A stretch of DNA of 64,000 bases from DAOTTY01 sp964451095 (GTDB taxonomy: Bacteria > Chloroflexota > Anaerolineae > Aggregatilineales > Phototrophicaceae): the NCBI GenBank assembly GCA_964451095.1, contig CAYVGI010000003.1, forward strand, positions 20,256 to 84,255. Reading direction: 5' to 3'. The notes beneath the pieces are model-generated. The model was not told the DNA's origin. It did no database searches and saw nothing but the letters and a program-made list of their open reading frames with translations. Shown in pieces: positions 34,154-43,102 of this stretch (within the stretch, counting starts at the first letter, position 1; every line of letters starts with the position of its first letter). The translations under genes and the position numbers were made by a program.

Positions 34154-35209
34154 TCAAACAGCAGCAGGGTGTGTTTCCCCGCTTGGCTCACGTTCTGCCT
34201 CGGCAGCGGCAAGTTCTTCCGCAAAGTTCGGTACGAACAGGCGCTTCCGATAGATGAAACCCACAGCAATGCCCAAAAACACCCGGAACCACTTGTTAAA
34301 GAAGCCGTGCAGCAGCCCCGCCGCCAGCGCAAGCCCCGCCGCGAAGCCCAGCGTTTGCATCAGTATCCATTGGATGGAACCTTCCGTCACACCTGCACCA
34401 TTGGGGGATCCGCTCAGTGCGCCCACTGCCGCCGAGACACCGGCGATAATCGTGGATTGCAGCAGCAGCGGCACGGTGGGTTCCTGCCCAAAACCCACCA
34501 GAATGAGAAACATGGTAAGCGCACTGGCACCATACACCCCGAACCCCACACACACCATCGGCACCACGTGGCGTAGGTTGAACACTTCTCTGCTGCTCTC
34601 GTAGAAGTCTACCAGGGCGCTGTGGGCACGCCGTACATACGGGATGTGCGGCAGCAGGTTCAAAAAAAAGTACGCCAGGGGGCGAATTTGCACCACGACT
34701 AGCCCCGTCGCCAGCAGTCCGGCGGAAATCAGGATGGAATTACGCTGCCAGCCTTGCAAGTTGGTGGCATCCCCGCCCAGCAGGACTGCCACCGCCAGCA
34801 TCAACAGCACCGCAATGCCGTCTACCACGCGCTCCGCCAGCACAACCGGGGCACTGCGGGCAACATCCACGCCCGTTTTTGCCTTCAGCACCACCGATTT
34901 GAGCAGTTCCCCCGCCTTACCGGGGCTAACCGCCATCGTGAAGCCCGCCACCTGCAAAATCATGCTGTCGGCAACTGAGATTTTATCCCGCGCACCGATC
35001 ACACCCAGGTAGTAGTGCCATTCTACCCAACGGAAAAGCGCTGCCAACAGTTGCAGCCCCACCAGCGGCAGCAGCATCCCCGCCGGGAACGCACGCAGGT
35101 GGCGCACCGTTTCGCCGCCCGTGCGTGCCTCCGCCACAAACAGGTATACCGCATAAATGACGATGGCAATCGCAAACCCGGCAAGCAGGCGGTTACGGTA
35201 CTTTTGCAT
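34154..35209 (-). CDS. UPF0104/AglD-like integral membrane protein (lysylphosphatidylglycerol synthase TM region)
   Basis: 351 residues with about eight membrane segments and no soluble catalytic domain. The family signatures 'VSPGKAGELLKSVVLK' and, near the end, 'GSPNGAGVTEGSIQWIL' match the flippase-like half of MprF and archaeal/bacterial AglD relatives. A lipid or lipid-sugar translocation role is inferred. ATG 35209 is chosen because the first TM follows it at normal distance; an upstream in-frame extension of 37 codons is not membrane-like and lies over the promoter. Confidence 0.8.
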   Translation of the reverse strand: MQKYRNRLLAGFAIAIVIYAVYLFVAEARTGGETVRHLRAFPAGMLLPLVGLQLLAALFRWVEWHYYLGVIGARDKISVADSMILQVAGFTMAVSPGKAGELLKSVVLKAKTGVDVARSAPVVLAERVVDGIAVLLMLAVAVLLGGDATNLQGWQRNSILISAGLLATGLVVVQIRPLAYFFLNLLPHIPYVRRAHSALVDFYESSREVFNLRHVVPMVCVGFGVYGASALTMFLILVGFGQEPTVPLLLQSTIIAGVSAAVGALSGSPNGAGVTEGSIQWILMQTLGFAAGLALAAGLLHGFFNKWFRVFLGIAVGFIYRKRLFVPNFAEELAAAEAEREPSGETHPAAV

Positions 35210-35245
35210 GGACAGCCTACGGTTCTCAGCACATAATCGGCGGGC

Positions 35246-35274
35246 ATTGTAACAGTTATGCGCAGGCGTTTGAA
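35246..35274 (-). promoter_or_regulatory. Promoter of the flippase-like gene
   Basis: Reading the minus strand: TTCAAA (35274-35269), a 17-base spacer and TACAAT (35251-35246), 36 bases before ATG 35209. Confidence 0.5.
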
Positions 35275-35388
35275 CGGCGTAGGGCAACCGCCCCTGGATT
35301 TTAGCGCCAGCGTAGCGCACCCTACAGCGCGACGTTCACCGACCGCATACACTGGAGCAATCGGTTTGTTTGCAAAGAGAACACCATC

Positions 35389-36909
35389 ATGAGCGAACGA
35401 CAACCCATCTACTACTCGAATGAACTCGCGCCGCCACCGCGTTTCCTCAAGTGGCTCGTTTACCTGATGATCGCCAGTGTCATCCTGGCAATTGTTGCGC
35501 TGCCTATCGGGGTATATGCCTTTCGGCAGTGGGTGCCGCCGCGCTATCAGGTCACCTACTCGGAGCGCTTCCCGGTGCTCAAGCTGATGCTACCCGCCGC
35601 CCCAGCGAGTGACACCGTGCTGCCCACACCCCAACTCGAAGTGACCCAGAGCGTGCCATTAGATGCGCTGCTCGGCGCACCTGCGGCAGGTGCCGCCGCC
35701 ACCGAGGAAGCACCCGACGAGGCAGCAGAAACTGCCGCCGTCACCGAGGAGGCGACCACCGAGGGTGAGGTAATGGCAGAAGACGCCGTTGTCATGCTGC
35801 CGACAGAAACGCCGCTTGGCGCCACAGCAACCCTTACACCCATGCCGCCGACTGCGGCACCCACACAGGAGCCCACACAACCCCCCGCGCCCACATCCGC
35901 AGATGCTGTTGCCGCCGCCTCACTGGACGAGGAAGCAGTCGCGCTTGCGGCATCTGGCGTGGCACGCCCGCCAAGCAACCACCGCAACTTCGGCTTCCAG
36001 TACGTTACGCAAAGCTGGAACAACTGCGGACCGGCAAACGTAACTGTCGCACTCAGCTTTTACGGCTGGCAGGAAGACCAAACGTACGCGGCGAGCTACC
36101 TGCGCGGTGGACGCGAGGACAAAAACGTCAGCCCGAACGAAATCGTTGAGTTCGTCAACGAGCAGTCGCAAATCCGAGCAATGTACCGCATCGGCGGGGA
36201 CATGGACACGCTCAAGCATCTGGTAGCGGGGGGCTTCCCTGTGATGGTGGAGCTTGGCTACGCGCCAGAAGGCAACGACTGGCTGGGGCACTACCAAACT
36301 GTGGTCGGCTACGATGACAGTGTGCAATCGTTCTACGTCATCGACACGTACATCCCCAGCGACCAGGGGCTGCCAGAGAAATACCGCGACTTCGACCGCA
36401 ACTGGCAGCAGTTCGCCCGCACGTTTATCGTGTTCTACCGCCCGGAAGAGGAAAGCACCGTCATGAACATCCTCGGTGACCTCTCAACGGCGGAGGGCGG
36501 CTACGAGGTCGCGCTGGAGACAGGTCAGCGTGAGGCACGCGAAAACCCGGACAACCCCTACCCGTGGTTCAACATCGGCAAGGCGCAAACATACCTGGGC
36601 AACTACGACGCTGCCGCCACCGCGTTCGACCAAGCACGACTGAAGGGACTGCCCTGGCGCATGTTGTGGTACCAGTTCGAGCCGTTCCAGGCATACTACG
36701 AAACCGGGCGCTACAGCGATGTGCTCGCGCTGGTGGAAAGCAACGAAACCACACTCGGCGGCGGCTACGTCGAGGAAACCTACTACTGGGAGGGGCGCGT
36801 GTATGAGGCACAGGGGCAAAGCGCTAATGCTGCATCGTCGTTCCGTCGCGCCATCCAGCAGAACGGGCGCTTCCAGGCGGCAAAAGACGGACTAGCACGG
36901 GTGTCTTAA
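35389..36909 (+). CDS. Membrane-anchored C39-like cysteine peptidase with TPR tail
   Basis: 506 residues. One TM (about 21-45), a low-complexity Ala/Glu/Thr/Pro linker (about 90-190), a papain-like C39 domain with Q208, C213 ('NNCGPANVTVALSFYG'), H301 ('WLGHYQTVVGYD') and D319 ('YVIDTYIPSD'), then TPR-like helices (about 370-506). The catalytic set is complete. C39 domains usually trim double-glycine leader peptides inside ABC exporters, but no ABC transporter is here, and the family also contains stand-alone envelope proteases. It lies just upstream of murJ (three bases), which suggests an envelope role. Confidence 0.82.
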   Translation: MSERQPIYYSNELAPPPRFLKWLVYLMIASVILAIVALPIGVYAFRQWVPPRYQVTYSERFPVLKLMLPAAPASDTVLPTPQLEVTQSVPLDALLGAPAAGAAATEEAPDEAAETAAVTEEATTEGEVMAEDAVVMLPTETPLGATATLTPMPPTAAPTQEPTQPPAPTSADAVAAASLDEEAVALAASGVARPPSNHRNFGFQYVTQSWNNCGPANVTVALSFYGWQEDQTYAASYLRGGREDKNVSPNEIVEFVNEQSQIRAMYRIGGDMDTLKHLVAGGFPVMVELGYAPEGNDWLGHYQTVVGYDDSVQSFYVIDTYIPSDQGLPEKYRDFDRNWQQFARTFIVFYRPEEESTVMNILGDLSTAEGGYEVALETGQREARENPDNPYPWFNIGKAQTYLGNYDAAATAFDQARLKGLPWRMLWYQFEPFQAYYETGRYSDVLALVESNETTLGGGYVEETYYWEGRVYEAQGQSANAASSFRRAIQQNGRFQAAKDGLARVS

Positions 36910-36912
36910 GCG

Positions 36913-38613
36913 ATGACAGTGCCGGTAGCAGACGTACAGGCGGCGGTGGAAGACCGCCCGCTGTATAACAACGCGGCAAGTGAAGGGCGCGAGAAGGCAA
37001 AGGGGCGCATTGCCCGCTCCACGCTGATTGTGGTGGGGGCATTTGCCACCGCCAAAGTCATCAGCCTGATTCAAACGTTCATCATTGCGAACACGTTTGG
37101 TATCAGTGCGCAGTACGACGCATTTGTGAGCGCAAACCGCGCCCCCGAACTGATCGTCACGCTGATTGCGGGGGGTGCGCTGGGCTACGCCTTCATCCCC
37201 ATTTTCAGCGGGTTGCTGGCGAAAGGCGAGCACGACAATGCCTGGGATGTCGCCAGCCAGGTGGTGAACTCCATCTTTGTGTTTTCGTTTGTGGTGAGTG
37301 TGGTGGCGTTCATATTCGCGCCATTCCTCATCACCACCGTGTACATGCCCACCTCCGCGCCAGAAACACAACTCATGGCGATCAACATGCTGCGCATCCT
37401 GCTCATTAGCACGTTGATCTTTACCATTAGCGGCATCTCTGCGGACATCTTGCAGAGCCACCATCACTTCCTGTCGCCCGCGCTGGCACCCATCATGTTT
37501 GATGTCGGCATTCTCATCGGCGTGCTGTTCCTCATCGGTCCGCTGGGCATCTACGGGATTGCATGGGGTGCCGTGCTGGGCGCGGTGCTGCACCTGACCG
37601 TGCAAATCCCGGCGTTGGTGTACTACCGTGCGCGCTGGCGTCCCACGCTCGGCTACACCAGCCCGGTGTTCTGGCGCGTGGTACGGCTAATGCTGCCGCG
37701 CATCGCGGGGTTAGGCGTGTTCTACTTCAACTTTGCATTGATGAACAACCTCGCGGATCGCCTGGGACCGGGCGCAATTAGCGCCTTTAGCTGGGGCTGG
37801 CAGCTCACACAAATCCCGCAGACGCTGTTGGGCACAGCACTGGGTGTGGTCATCTTCCCCACGTTAGCGGCGCTGAGCGAGAGCGGCGACCACGAGAGCA
37901 AACGCAACGCCATGACTGGCGCTATGAAGTTCATCCTCATCACCACCATTCCGGCGGCAGTGGGGCTGGTGCTTGTCGGTCGTCCGCTCATCAGCGTCCT
38001 GGAAGGCGGCGCGTTTGACGCAACTGCAACCGATTTTGTGTACAGTGCGCTGCAATTCTTTGCGCTCAACATCATCGTCATGTCCATCCTGGAGATTGCC
38101 GCCCGCAGCTTCTACGCAGACCAGGACACAATCACACCGCTGTGGGCAGCGCTGGTGGGCGCGGCGGTAAACACTGTGCTGGCGCTCACGCTGAGTGGTG
38201 TGTGGGTCGGGCAGGGCACCATGTTCGACCTAGGTGTGGGCGGTTTGGCGCTGGCACTGAGCCTGGGCGTTGCGTTTGAGATCAGCGTGCTTATTTTTAT
38301 CCTGCGCGGGCGCTGGGGCTGGTCTGTGCGGGAGGCGCTGGGGAGCACGGTTGCGAAGACGCTGCTAGCAAGCGCGGCAATGGGGCTGGTCGTCATCATG
38401 GTTGGCTACGCCTGGGACGCAGCGGGGTTGGTTGGGCGCGGACGCCTGCTCACGCTGGTACAGGTAGGCATTATGGCGCTTGCGGGGGCGGGCACATTCG
38501 GCGGTGTGGCAATGCTGCTGGGGATGACGGAAATCTGGGACATGATCATGGTGCTGCTGCGCCGCAAGCGAGCAGAAACCGCAATCGAGGAGGCAGCAGC
38601 ACATGGCGATTGA
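36913..38613 (+). CDS. murJ: Lipid II flippase MurJ
   Basis: 566 residues, with 14 or so membrane helices after a soluble N-terminal stretch of about 35 residues. MurJ hallmarks include 'FIIANTFGISAQYDAFVSAN', 'RAPELIVTLIAGGALGYAFI' and 'FNFALMNNLADRLGPGAISAF'. It moves lipid-linked peptidoglycan precursor outward and so supplies the SEDS enzyme encoded at 30683. In Mycobacterium the MurJ homologue is controlled by FhaA binding; here both proteins are encoded within 10 kb. It overlaps the next gene by 11 bases. Confidence 0.93.
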   Translation: MTVPVADVQAAVEDRPLYNNAASEGREKAKGRIARSTLIVVGAFATAKVISLIQTFIIANTFGISAQYDAFVSANRAPELIVTLIAGGALGYAFIPIFSGLLAKGEHDNAWDVASQVVNSIFVFSFVVSVVAFIFAPFLITTVYMPTSAPETQLMAINMLRILLISTLIFTISGISADILQSHHHFLSPALAPIMFDVGILIGVLFLIGPLGIYGIAWGAVLGAVLHLTVQIPALVYYRARWRPTLGYTSPVFWRVVRLMLPRIAGLGVFYFNFALMNNLADRLGPGAISAFSWGWQLTQIPQTLLGTALGVVIFPTLAALSESGDHESKRNAMTGAMKFILITTIPAAVGLVLVGRPLISVLEGGAFDATATDFVYSALQFFALNIIVMSILEIAARSFYADQDTITPLWAALVGAAVNTVLALTLSGVWVGQGTMFDLGVGGLALALSLGVAFEISVLIFILRGRWGWSVREALGSTVAKTLLASAAMGLVVIMVGYAWDAAGLVGRGRLLTLVQVGIMALAGAGTFGGVAMLLGMTEIWDMIMVLLRRKRAETAIEEAAAHGD

Positions 38614-39250
38614 GATCAAGCAGAAAACGCTGAGCATCGTGCAAACCAACGCCTACCTCGTTGGCGATACCGACACCAACGAAGCAATCCTTATCGACCC
38701 GGTGGACGACGCCCAAGCACTGGCAGAGATGGCAGTGGCGACAGGTTGGCAGATCAAGCTAATCCTCGCCACGCACGCCCACTTTGACCATGTGCTGGCG
38801 AGCAAAGCACTGAAGGAACTCACAGGCGCACCGTTCCACATCCATGAGGAGGCAGCGCCCCACCTGCATAACCTGCCGCAGACCGGGTTGCGATTCGCCG
38901 GGCAGTTGTTCCCGCAGGCAGCAGAACCGGACAAACTGCTCGCCGACGAAGAAGTGGTTGAACTCGGTGCGATTAAGCTGCGCTCACTGTACACCCCCGG
39001 TCATGCACCGGGGCACCTGAGCTTTCACATGGCGAGCGAGAACGTTGTCTTCTGCGGGGATGCCCTGTTTGCGGGCAGCATCGGGCGCACAGACCTGGAG
39101 GGGGGCAGCCTACCCGTGCTGATGAACAGCATCAACACAAGGCTGCTCACGCTGCCAGATGACACCCGCGCCCTGTGCGGGCACGGCATGGCAACCACCA
39201 TCGGGCGAGAACGTGCTACCAATCCATTTATCTTGCAGTACCGGGGCTAG
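38603..39250 (+). CDS. MBL-fold metallo-hydrolase (glyoxalase II-like)
   Basis: 215 residues. The binuclear zinc site is complete: T-H-A-H-F-D-H, then 'TPGHAPGHLSFH', 'VVFCGDALFAGSIGRTDLEG' and a final C-G-H-G. The family includes hydroxyacylglutathione hydrolase-like thioesterases acting on small thiol esters. It overlaps murJ by 11 bases, so it is co-translated; the biochemical link to murJ is unclear. Confidence 0.88.
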   Translation: MAIEIKQKTLSIVQTNAYLVGDTDTNEAILIDPVDDAQALAEMAVATGWQIKLILATHAHFDHVLASKALKELTGAPFHIHEEAAPHLHNLPQTGLRFAGQLFPQAAEPDKLLADEEVVELGAIKLRSLYTPGHAPGHLSFHMASENVVFCGDALFAGSIGRTDLEGGSLPVLMNSINTRLLTLPDDTRALCGHGMATTIGRERATNPFILQYRG

Positions 39251-39253
39251 CCC

Positions 39254-40168
39254 GTGCACATCCTGCTGATTTTTGTGGACGGGATTGGGCTGGGCGCACA
39301 CGCCCCCACACTTAACCCGTTCAGCGTCGCCGACATGCCCACGCTCACCGCGCTAACGAACGGCAAGCGCTGGGTGCAGGGCATTGGGCGGCAAGAGAGC
39401 GAACGGGCGCTGTTTATCCCCACAGACCCACGCATGGGCACCCCCGGCAGACCACAAAGCGGCACCGGGCATGCCACCATCATCACTGGCAAGAATGTTC
39501 CGGCGCTCATCGGCAAGCACTACGGTCCCAAGCCGGACGCCGCCACCCGCGAGATCGTCGCGTCTAGGACCTTCTTCAGTGAGGTCACAGGGGCGGGCAA
39601 ACGCGCCACCCTGCTAACGGCGTACCCGCCGTTTGTGCTGCACGACATCGCCCGTGGCAAGAGCCTGCCCACATCATTCCAGCAGGCGGCGATGGACGCG
39701 GGACAAGCGCTGTTCACCGTCGATGACCTGCGCGAAGGGCGGGCGCTTAGCGCGGACTGGACGGGTGAGGGCTGGCAGCACGACCTGAACATCAACCGCG
39801 TGCCCGTGCTCACCCCGGCGGAAAGCGGCAAGCGCATGGTGGAACTCGCCCGCGAAGCAGACTTTGCAATGGTGTCGCATGTGTTTACAGATTACGTTGG
39901 GCACCGTGGTACCGTTGGCGATGGTGTGCGCCTGCTAGAACGACTGGACAGCGTAATGGCGGGGGCGCTGCAAGAGTGGAATGACAACGAAGGCGTGATG
40001 GTACTCCTCAGCGACCACGGCAATATGGAAGACGTGAACATCCGCCAGCACACCGAAAACGACGTACCGTGCTTGATTATCGGGCACAAAGACTACCGTG
40101 ACACATTCGCGGAGGGGTTTTCTACACTGGCGGATGTGGTGCCCGCCATGCGCCGCCTGCTCCTGTAG
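39254..40168 (+). CDS. Alkaline-phosphatase-superfamily metalloenzyme (phosphoglycerate mutase-like)
   Basis: 304 residues. 'ILLIFVDGIGLG' provides the first metal ligand, 'GRPQSGTGHATIITGKNVPA' the nucleophile region, and 'VSHVFTDYVGHRGTV' with 'VLLSDHGNMEDV' the remaining D/H ligands. It is shorter than cofactor-independent phosphoglycerate mutase (about 510), lacking the inserted domain, so it is more likely a phosphatase or phosphonate/phosphomutase relative. GTG 39254 lies three bases after the MBL gene. Confidence 0.75.
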   Translation: MHILLIFVDGIGLGAHAPTLNPFSVADMPTLTALTNGKRWVQGIGRQESERALFIPTDPRMGTPGRPQSGTGHATIITGKNVPALIGKHYGPKPDAATREIVASRTFFSEVTGAGKRATLLTAYPPFVLHDIARGKSLPTSFQQAAMDAGQALFTVDDLREGRALSADWTGEGWQHDLNINRVPVLTPAESGKRMVELAREADFAMVSHVFTDYVGHRGTVGDGVRLLERLDSVMAGALQEWNDNEGVMVLLSDHGNMEDVNIRQHTENDVPCLIIGHKDYRDTFAEGFSTLADVVPAMRRLLL

Positions 40169-40252
40169 CGACCGCCCTCTCATGCTTGCCTTATGCGCCT
40201 GAACTATACTTCCCGCATTACATAAAGCAGGGCAGCAAACAAGGACAGCACC

Positions 40253-40762
40253 ATGAGCGTGACCCCCGACGACGTAAAAGCAGCGATGCGCCTGTGGGCA
40301 AGCGGCGTGACCATCGTGGCGACTGCCAACGACAGCGAACGCGCGGGCACCACCGCTAGTTCGTTTACCTCCGTTTCCCTGGAGCCACCGCTAATCTTAG
40401 TGTGCCTATACCACGGCGTGGCAGTCACCCAGCAGCTAGAGCGCAATGGTCACTTTGCTGTGTCCGTACTGGGCGAGCACGACACAGATTTATCCGCGCA
40501 GATGGCGGGCTACAAAGATGTACCGCCCGGCGAAGATCGCTTTTACGGGTACGATTGGACAAGCCACACGACCGGGTCGCCTGTGTTCGCGGGTTCCAAC
40601 GCCTGGTTCGACTGTACCCTGCACGCCGTGCATGACGGCGGCACCCACAAGATCGTTGTGGGGCAGGTGGTGGCAGTGGGGCGCAAACCCGCAGACGCGG
40701 TGCCCCTGCTCTACTTCAACCGGGGCTACCCGCAGCTTGCCACCCGCACCGAAAACGCCTAG
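40253..40762 (+). CDS. Flavin reductase-like FMN-binding protein
   Basis: 169 residues, usual length of the flavin reductase-like domain. 'MRLWASGVTIVATANDSERA' and 'TASSFTSVSLEPPLILVCL' form the FMN-binding split barrel, followed by 'FAVSVLGEHDTDLSAQMAG' and 'GSNAWFDCTLHAVHDGGTHK'. Relatives reduce FMN or FAD with NAD(P)H for a partner monooxygenase, but no such partner is nearby. A TATACT at 40205-40210 is a possible -10; no -35 stands out. It lies between two transcription units. Confidence 0.88.
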   Translation: MSVTPDDVKAAMRLWASGVTIVATANDSERAGTTASSFTSVSLEPPLILVCLYHGVAVTQQLERNGHFAVSVLGEHDTDLSAQMAGYKDVPPGEDRFYGYDWTSHTTGSPVFAGSNAWFDCTLHAVHDGGTHKIVVGQVVAVGRKPADAVPLLYFNRGYPQLATRTENA

Positions 40763-40799
40763 CCAACCACCCGATCTACCTGCGCTTTAACGCATTACC

Positions 40800-40828
40800 T
40801 TGACGCCCTTCATAAGATTACCTAGAAT
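40800..40828 (+). promoter_or_regulatory. Promoter of ffh
   Basis: TTGACG (40800-40805), a 17-base spacer and TAGAAT (40823-40828), 39 bases before the ffh ATG. Both boxes are close to sigma-70 consensus. Confidence 0.75.
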
Positions 40829-40867
40829 GACAGACTGCAAAGTAGCTGAGAGAAGACGAGCCTGCTC

Positions 40868-42238
40868 ATGTTTGAGAGTTTGAGCCAACGCCTACAAAAT
40901 ACCCTGGAGGGCTTAGGGCGCAGTGGCAAGTTAACGGAAAAAGACGTTAACGACGCCATGCGCGAAGTACGCATGGCACTGCTAGAAGCAGACGTTGCGC
41001 TGCCAGTCGTCAAGGACTTCGTCAAGCGCGTCAAAGAGCGTGCCATCGGCACAGAAATCCTCAAGAGCCTGAACCCAAGCCAGCAGGTCATCAAGATCGT
41101 CCACGAGGAGCTAAACGATACGCTCGGCGAACCGGGACGCTTGAACTTCTCTGGCGGGCAGCCCCCCCATGTGATCATGCTCGTGGGTCTGCAAGGTTCC
41201 GGTAAAACGACCACCGCCGCCAAGCTCGCGGTGCACCTGCGCAAAGAAGGGCGCAAACCGTTCATGATCGCGGCGGACACGTACCGCCCGGCAGCGGTCG
41301 ATCAGCTCGTTACGCTTGCCAAGCAGGTTGACGTGCCCTTCTACGAGGAAGGCACGACCAGCAAGCCCGAAGCGATTGCCCAGAACGGCTTACGAGCGGC
41401 AAAGACCGCAGGCGCAAATGTCGTCATCCTGGACACGGCGGGGCGTTTGCAAATTGACGATAACCTGATGGGCGAGCTAGAGCGCATTAAGGCAGAGGTC
41501 AACCCCATCGAAATCCTGCTGGTTGCAGACGCGATGACCGGTCAGGAAGCGGTCAACATCGCCAGCGGCTTTAACGAGCGCGTCGGCGTGACCGGGCTGG
41601 TGCTCACCAAGATCGACGGTGACGCCCGTGGTGGTGCGGCAATCTCCATGCGTGCAGTAACCGGTGTGCCCATCAAGTTCCTGGGTACTGGCGAGAAAAT
41701 CAGCGGATTAGAGATTTTCCACCCAGACCGTCTCGTTGACCGCATCCTGGGCATGGGCGACGTAATGACGCTCATCGAAAAGGCGGAGGAACTCTACCAG
41801 GAAGAAGAAGCAGAGGCGCTTTCCGAGCGGCTGATGCGCAACGAGTTCACCTTGCAGGACTACCTGGAACAGCTTCAAAAAGTCCAGCAAATGGGGTCGT
41901 TTACCCAGATCATGGGCATGATCCCCGGCATGAACAAGCTCGCCAAGCAGATCGACCCGCAGGACGCGGAGAAACGCCTGAAGAAAACCAAGGCGATCAT
42001 CCAATCTATGACGCCGGACGAGCGCCGCAAGCCCAAGATACTCAACGCCAGCCGCAAAAAGCGCATTGCACGCGGCAGTGGTGTGCAGGTACGTGACGTG
42101 AATGACCTCGTCAAGCAGTACCGCACCATGCAAAAGATGATGAAGCAAATGCGCAAGGGCGGCTTCCAGAACATCCCAGGCATCGGCGACATGATGGGCG
42201 GCGGGCGTAACGGGCGCGGTGGCTTCCCGTTCAACTAA
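40868..42238 (+). CDS. ffh: Signal recognition particle protein Ffh
   Basis: 456 residues. N domain (1-90), then the G domain with P-loop GLQGSGKT (about 107-114), 'DTAGRLQIDDNLMGEL', 'TKIDGDARGGAAIS' and 'FLGTGEKISGLEIFHPDRLV', then a Met-rich M domain ('MGSFTQIMGMIPGMNKLA' and 'MMKQMRKGG'). It binds 4.5S RNA and delivers ribosomes making membrane proteins to FtsY. No gene for SRP RNA is visible in this window. The ffh-rpsP-khpA-rimM order downstream is a familiar bacterial arrangement. Confidence 0.97.
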   Translation: MFESLSQRLQNTLEGLGRSGKLTEKDVNDAMREVRMALLEADVALPVVKDFVKRVKERAIGTEILKSLNPSQQVIKIVHEELNDTLGEPGRLNFSGGQPPHVIMLVGLQGSGKTTTAAKLAVHLRKEGRKPFMIAADTYRPAAVDQLVTLAKQVDVPFYEEGTTSKPEAIAQNGLRAAKTAGANVVILDTAGRLQIDDNLMGELERIKAEVNPIEILLVADAMTGQEAVNIASGFNERVGVTGLVLTKIDGDARGGAAISMRAVTGVPIKFLGTGEKISGLEIFHPDRLVDRILGMGDVMTLIEKAEELYQEEEAEALSERLMRNEFTLQDYLEQLQKVQQMGSFTQIMGMIPGMNKLAKQIDPQDAEKRLKKTKAIIQSMTPDERRKPKILNASRKKRIARGSGVQVRDVNDLVKQYRTMQKMMKQMRKGGFQNIPGIGDMMGGGRNGRGGFPFN

Positions 42239-42283
42239 CTTTGCAAATGCACGACCGAAGCAAATTTATCGTACAACTGCTGC

Positions 42284-42310
42284 CCCGCGTGCTGCGCGGG
42301 AGCGTGTTTT
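42284..42310 (+). terminator. Hairpin between ffh and rpsP
   Basis: CCCGCG (42284-42289), loop TGCTG and CGCGGG (42295-42300), then AGCGTGTTTT. It may attenuate read-through from ffh into rpsP, and ends 18 bases before the rpsP ATG. The ribosome binding site AAGGAG (42311-42316) follows immediately. Confidence 0.5.
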
Positions 42311-42327
42311 AAGGAGCAAGCAACACA

Positions 42328-42738
42328 ATGGTAAAAATCCGTTTTCAGCGCGTAGGGCTCAAACGCCAGCCCAGCTACCGTATCGTCGTGATGGACAGCC
42401 GCAGGGCACGCAACGCTCGGGTGATCGAGAACATCGGGCACCACAACCCCCGCACCCGCCCGGAGACAAACGTGGTCAAGGAAGAACGTGCCCTCTACTG
42501 GCTCAGCGTCGGCGCACAGCCCACCGAAGCAGTTCAGCGCGTCCTACAGGCAACCGGCACGTGGGATCGCTTCCAGCGGTTGCGCGGCGGTGAGGAGATG
42601 GAAGCACTCGTCACAGAGGCAGAGCAGCAGCTCGCAGAGGCAGAGCCGATAAGCGGGAAAACCGCCTACCCCGCACCCGCCGCTGGCGAGAGCAAAATCA
42701 AGGCGAAGGAAGCTGCCGCCGAGGGTGAAGAGGGTTAG
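42328..42738 (+). CDS. rpsP: 30S ribosomal protein S16 with C-terminal extension
   Basis: 136 residues; the core S16 (about 1-85) is seen in 'MVKIRFQRVGLKRQPSYRIV', 'VMDSRRARNARVIENIGHHN' and 'ALYWLSVGAQPTEAVQRVL'. The extra 50 residues are Glu/Ala/Lys-rich and probably disordered; extensions of this kind are common. S16 is needed for small-subunit assembly. AAGGAG lies 11 bases before the ATG. Confidence 0.96.
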   Translation: MVKIRFQRVGLKRQPSYRIVVMDSRRARNARVIENIGHHNPRTRPETNVVKEERALYWLSVGAQPTEAVQRVLQATGTWDRFQRLRGGEEMEALVTEAEQQLAEAEPISGKTAYPAPAAGESKIKAKEAAAEGEEG

Positions 42739-42744
42739 CCAACC

Positions 42745-43059
42745 ATGGGTCGCCGTCGCAACAACAACCGCAGCCCAAACCGCAGCCGGGGCGGCTCTCG
42801 TGGTAACAACCGCCGTGTGCCTTCCACGCGGCGGCAAGAGGCACTCATCGTGTACATCGCACAGCGCCTGGTAGACGAACCTGACCAGGTGCAAATCGCC
42901 CGCCGCGTAGATGGTGGTACCGTCGTGCTGGAACTAACCGTCGCGCCAGATGATGTCGGGCGTGTGATCGGCAAAAATGGGCGCGTTGCAGAGGCAATGC
43001 GCAAACTGATGGGCGTTATCACCCACCCACGCGACCGCATCATCTTGAAAATCCTGTAG
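42745..43059 (+). CDS. khpA: KH-domain RNA-binding protein KhpA with basic N-terminal extension
   Basis: 104 residues. The KH domain (about 32-104) has 'ALIVYIAQRLVDEPDQVQIA' and the RNA-contacting G-K-N-G in 'VGRVIGKNGRVAEAMRKLMG'. The first 30 residues are Arg/Asn/Ser-rich, unlike the short KhpA of Firmicutes. KhpA pairs with KhpB (Jag) in controlling cell elongation in streptococci; khpB is not seen here. It starts six bases after rpsP. Confidence 0.92.
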   Translation: MGRRRNNNRSPNRSRGGSRGNNRRVPSTRRQEALIVYIAQRLVDEPDQVQIARRVDGGTVVLELTVAPDDVGRVIGKNGRVAEAMRKLMGVITHPRDRIILKIL

Positions 43060-43102
43060 GTCTCTCGCTGCTAAGCCCGCCCCCAACCAACGCCCCCCAT
43101 TC

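Noticed and set aside
35210..35320. N-terminal extension of the flippase-like protein
   Set aside because: It is not membrane-like and covers a good promoter; the first TM follows ATG 35209.
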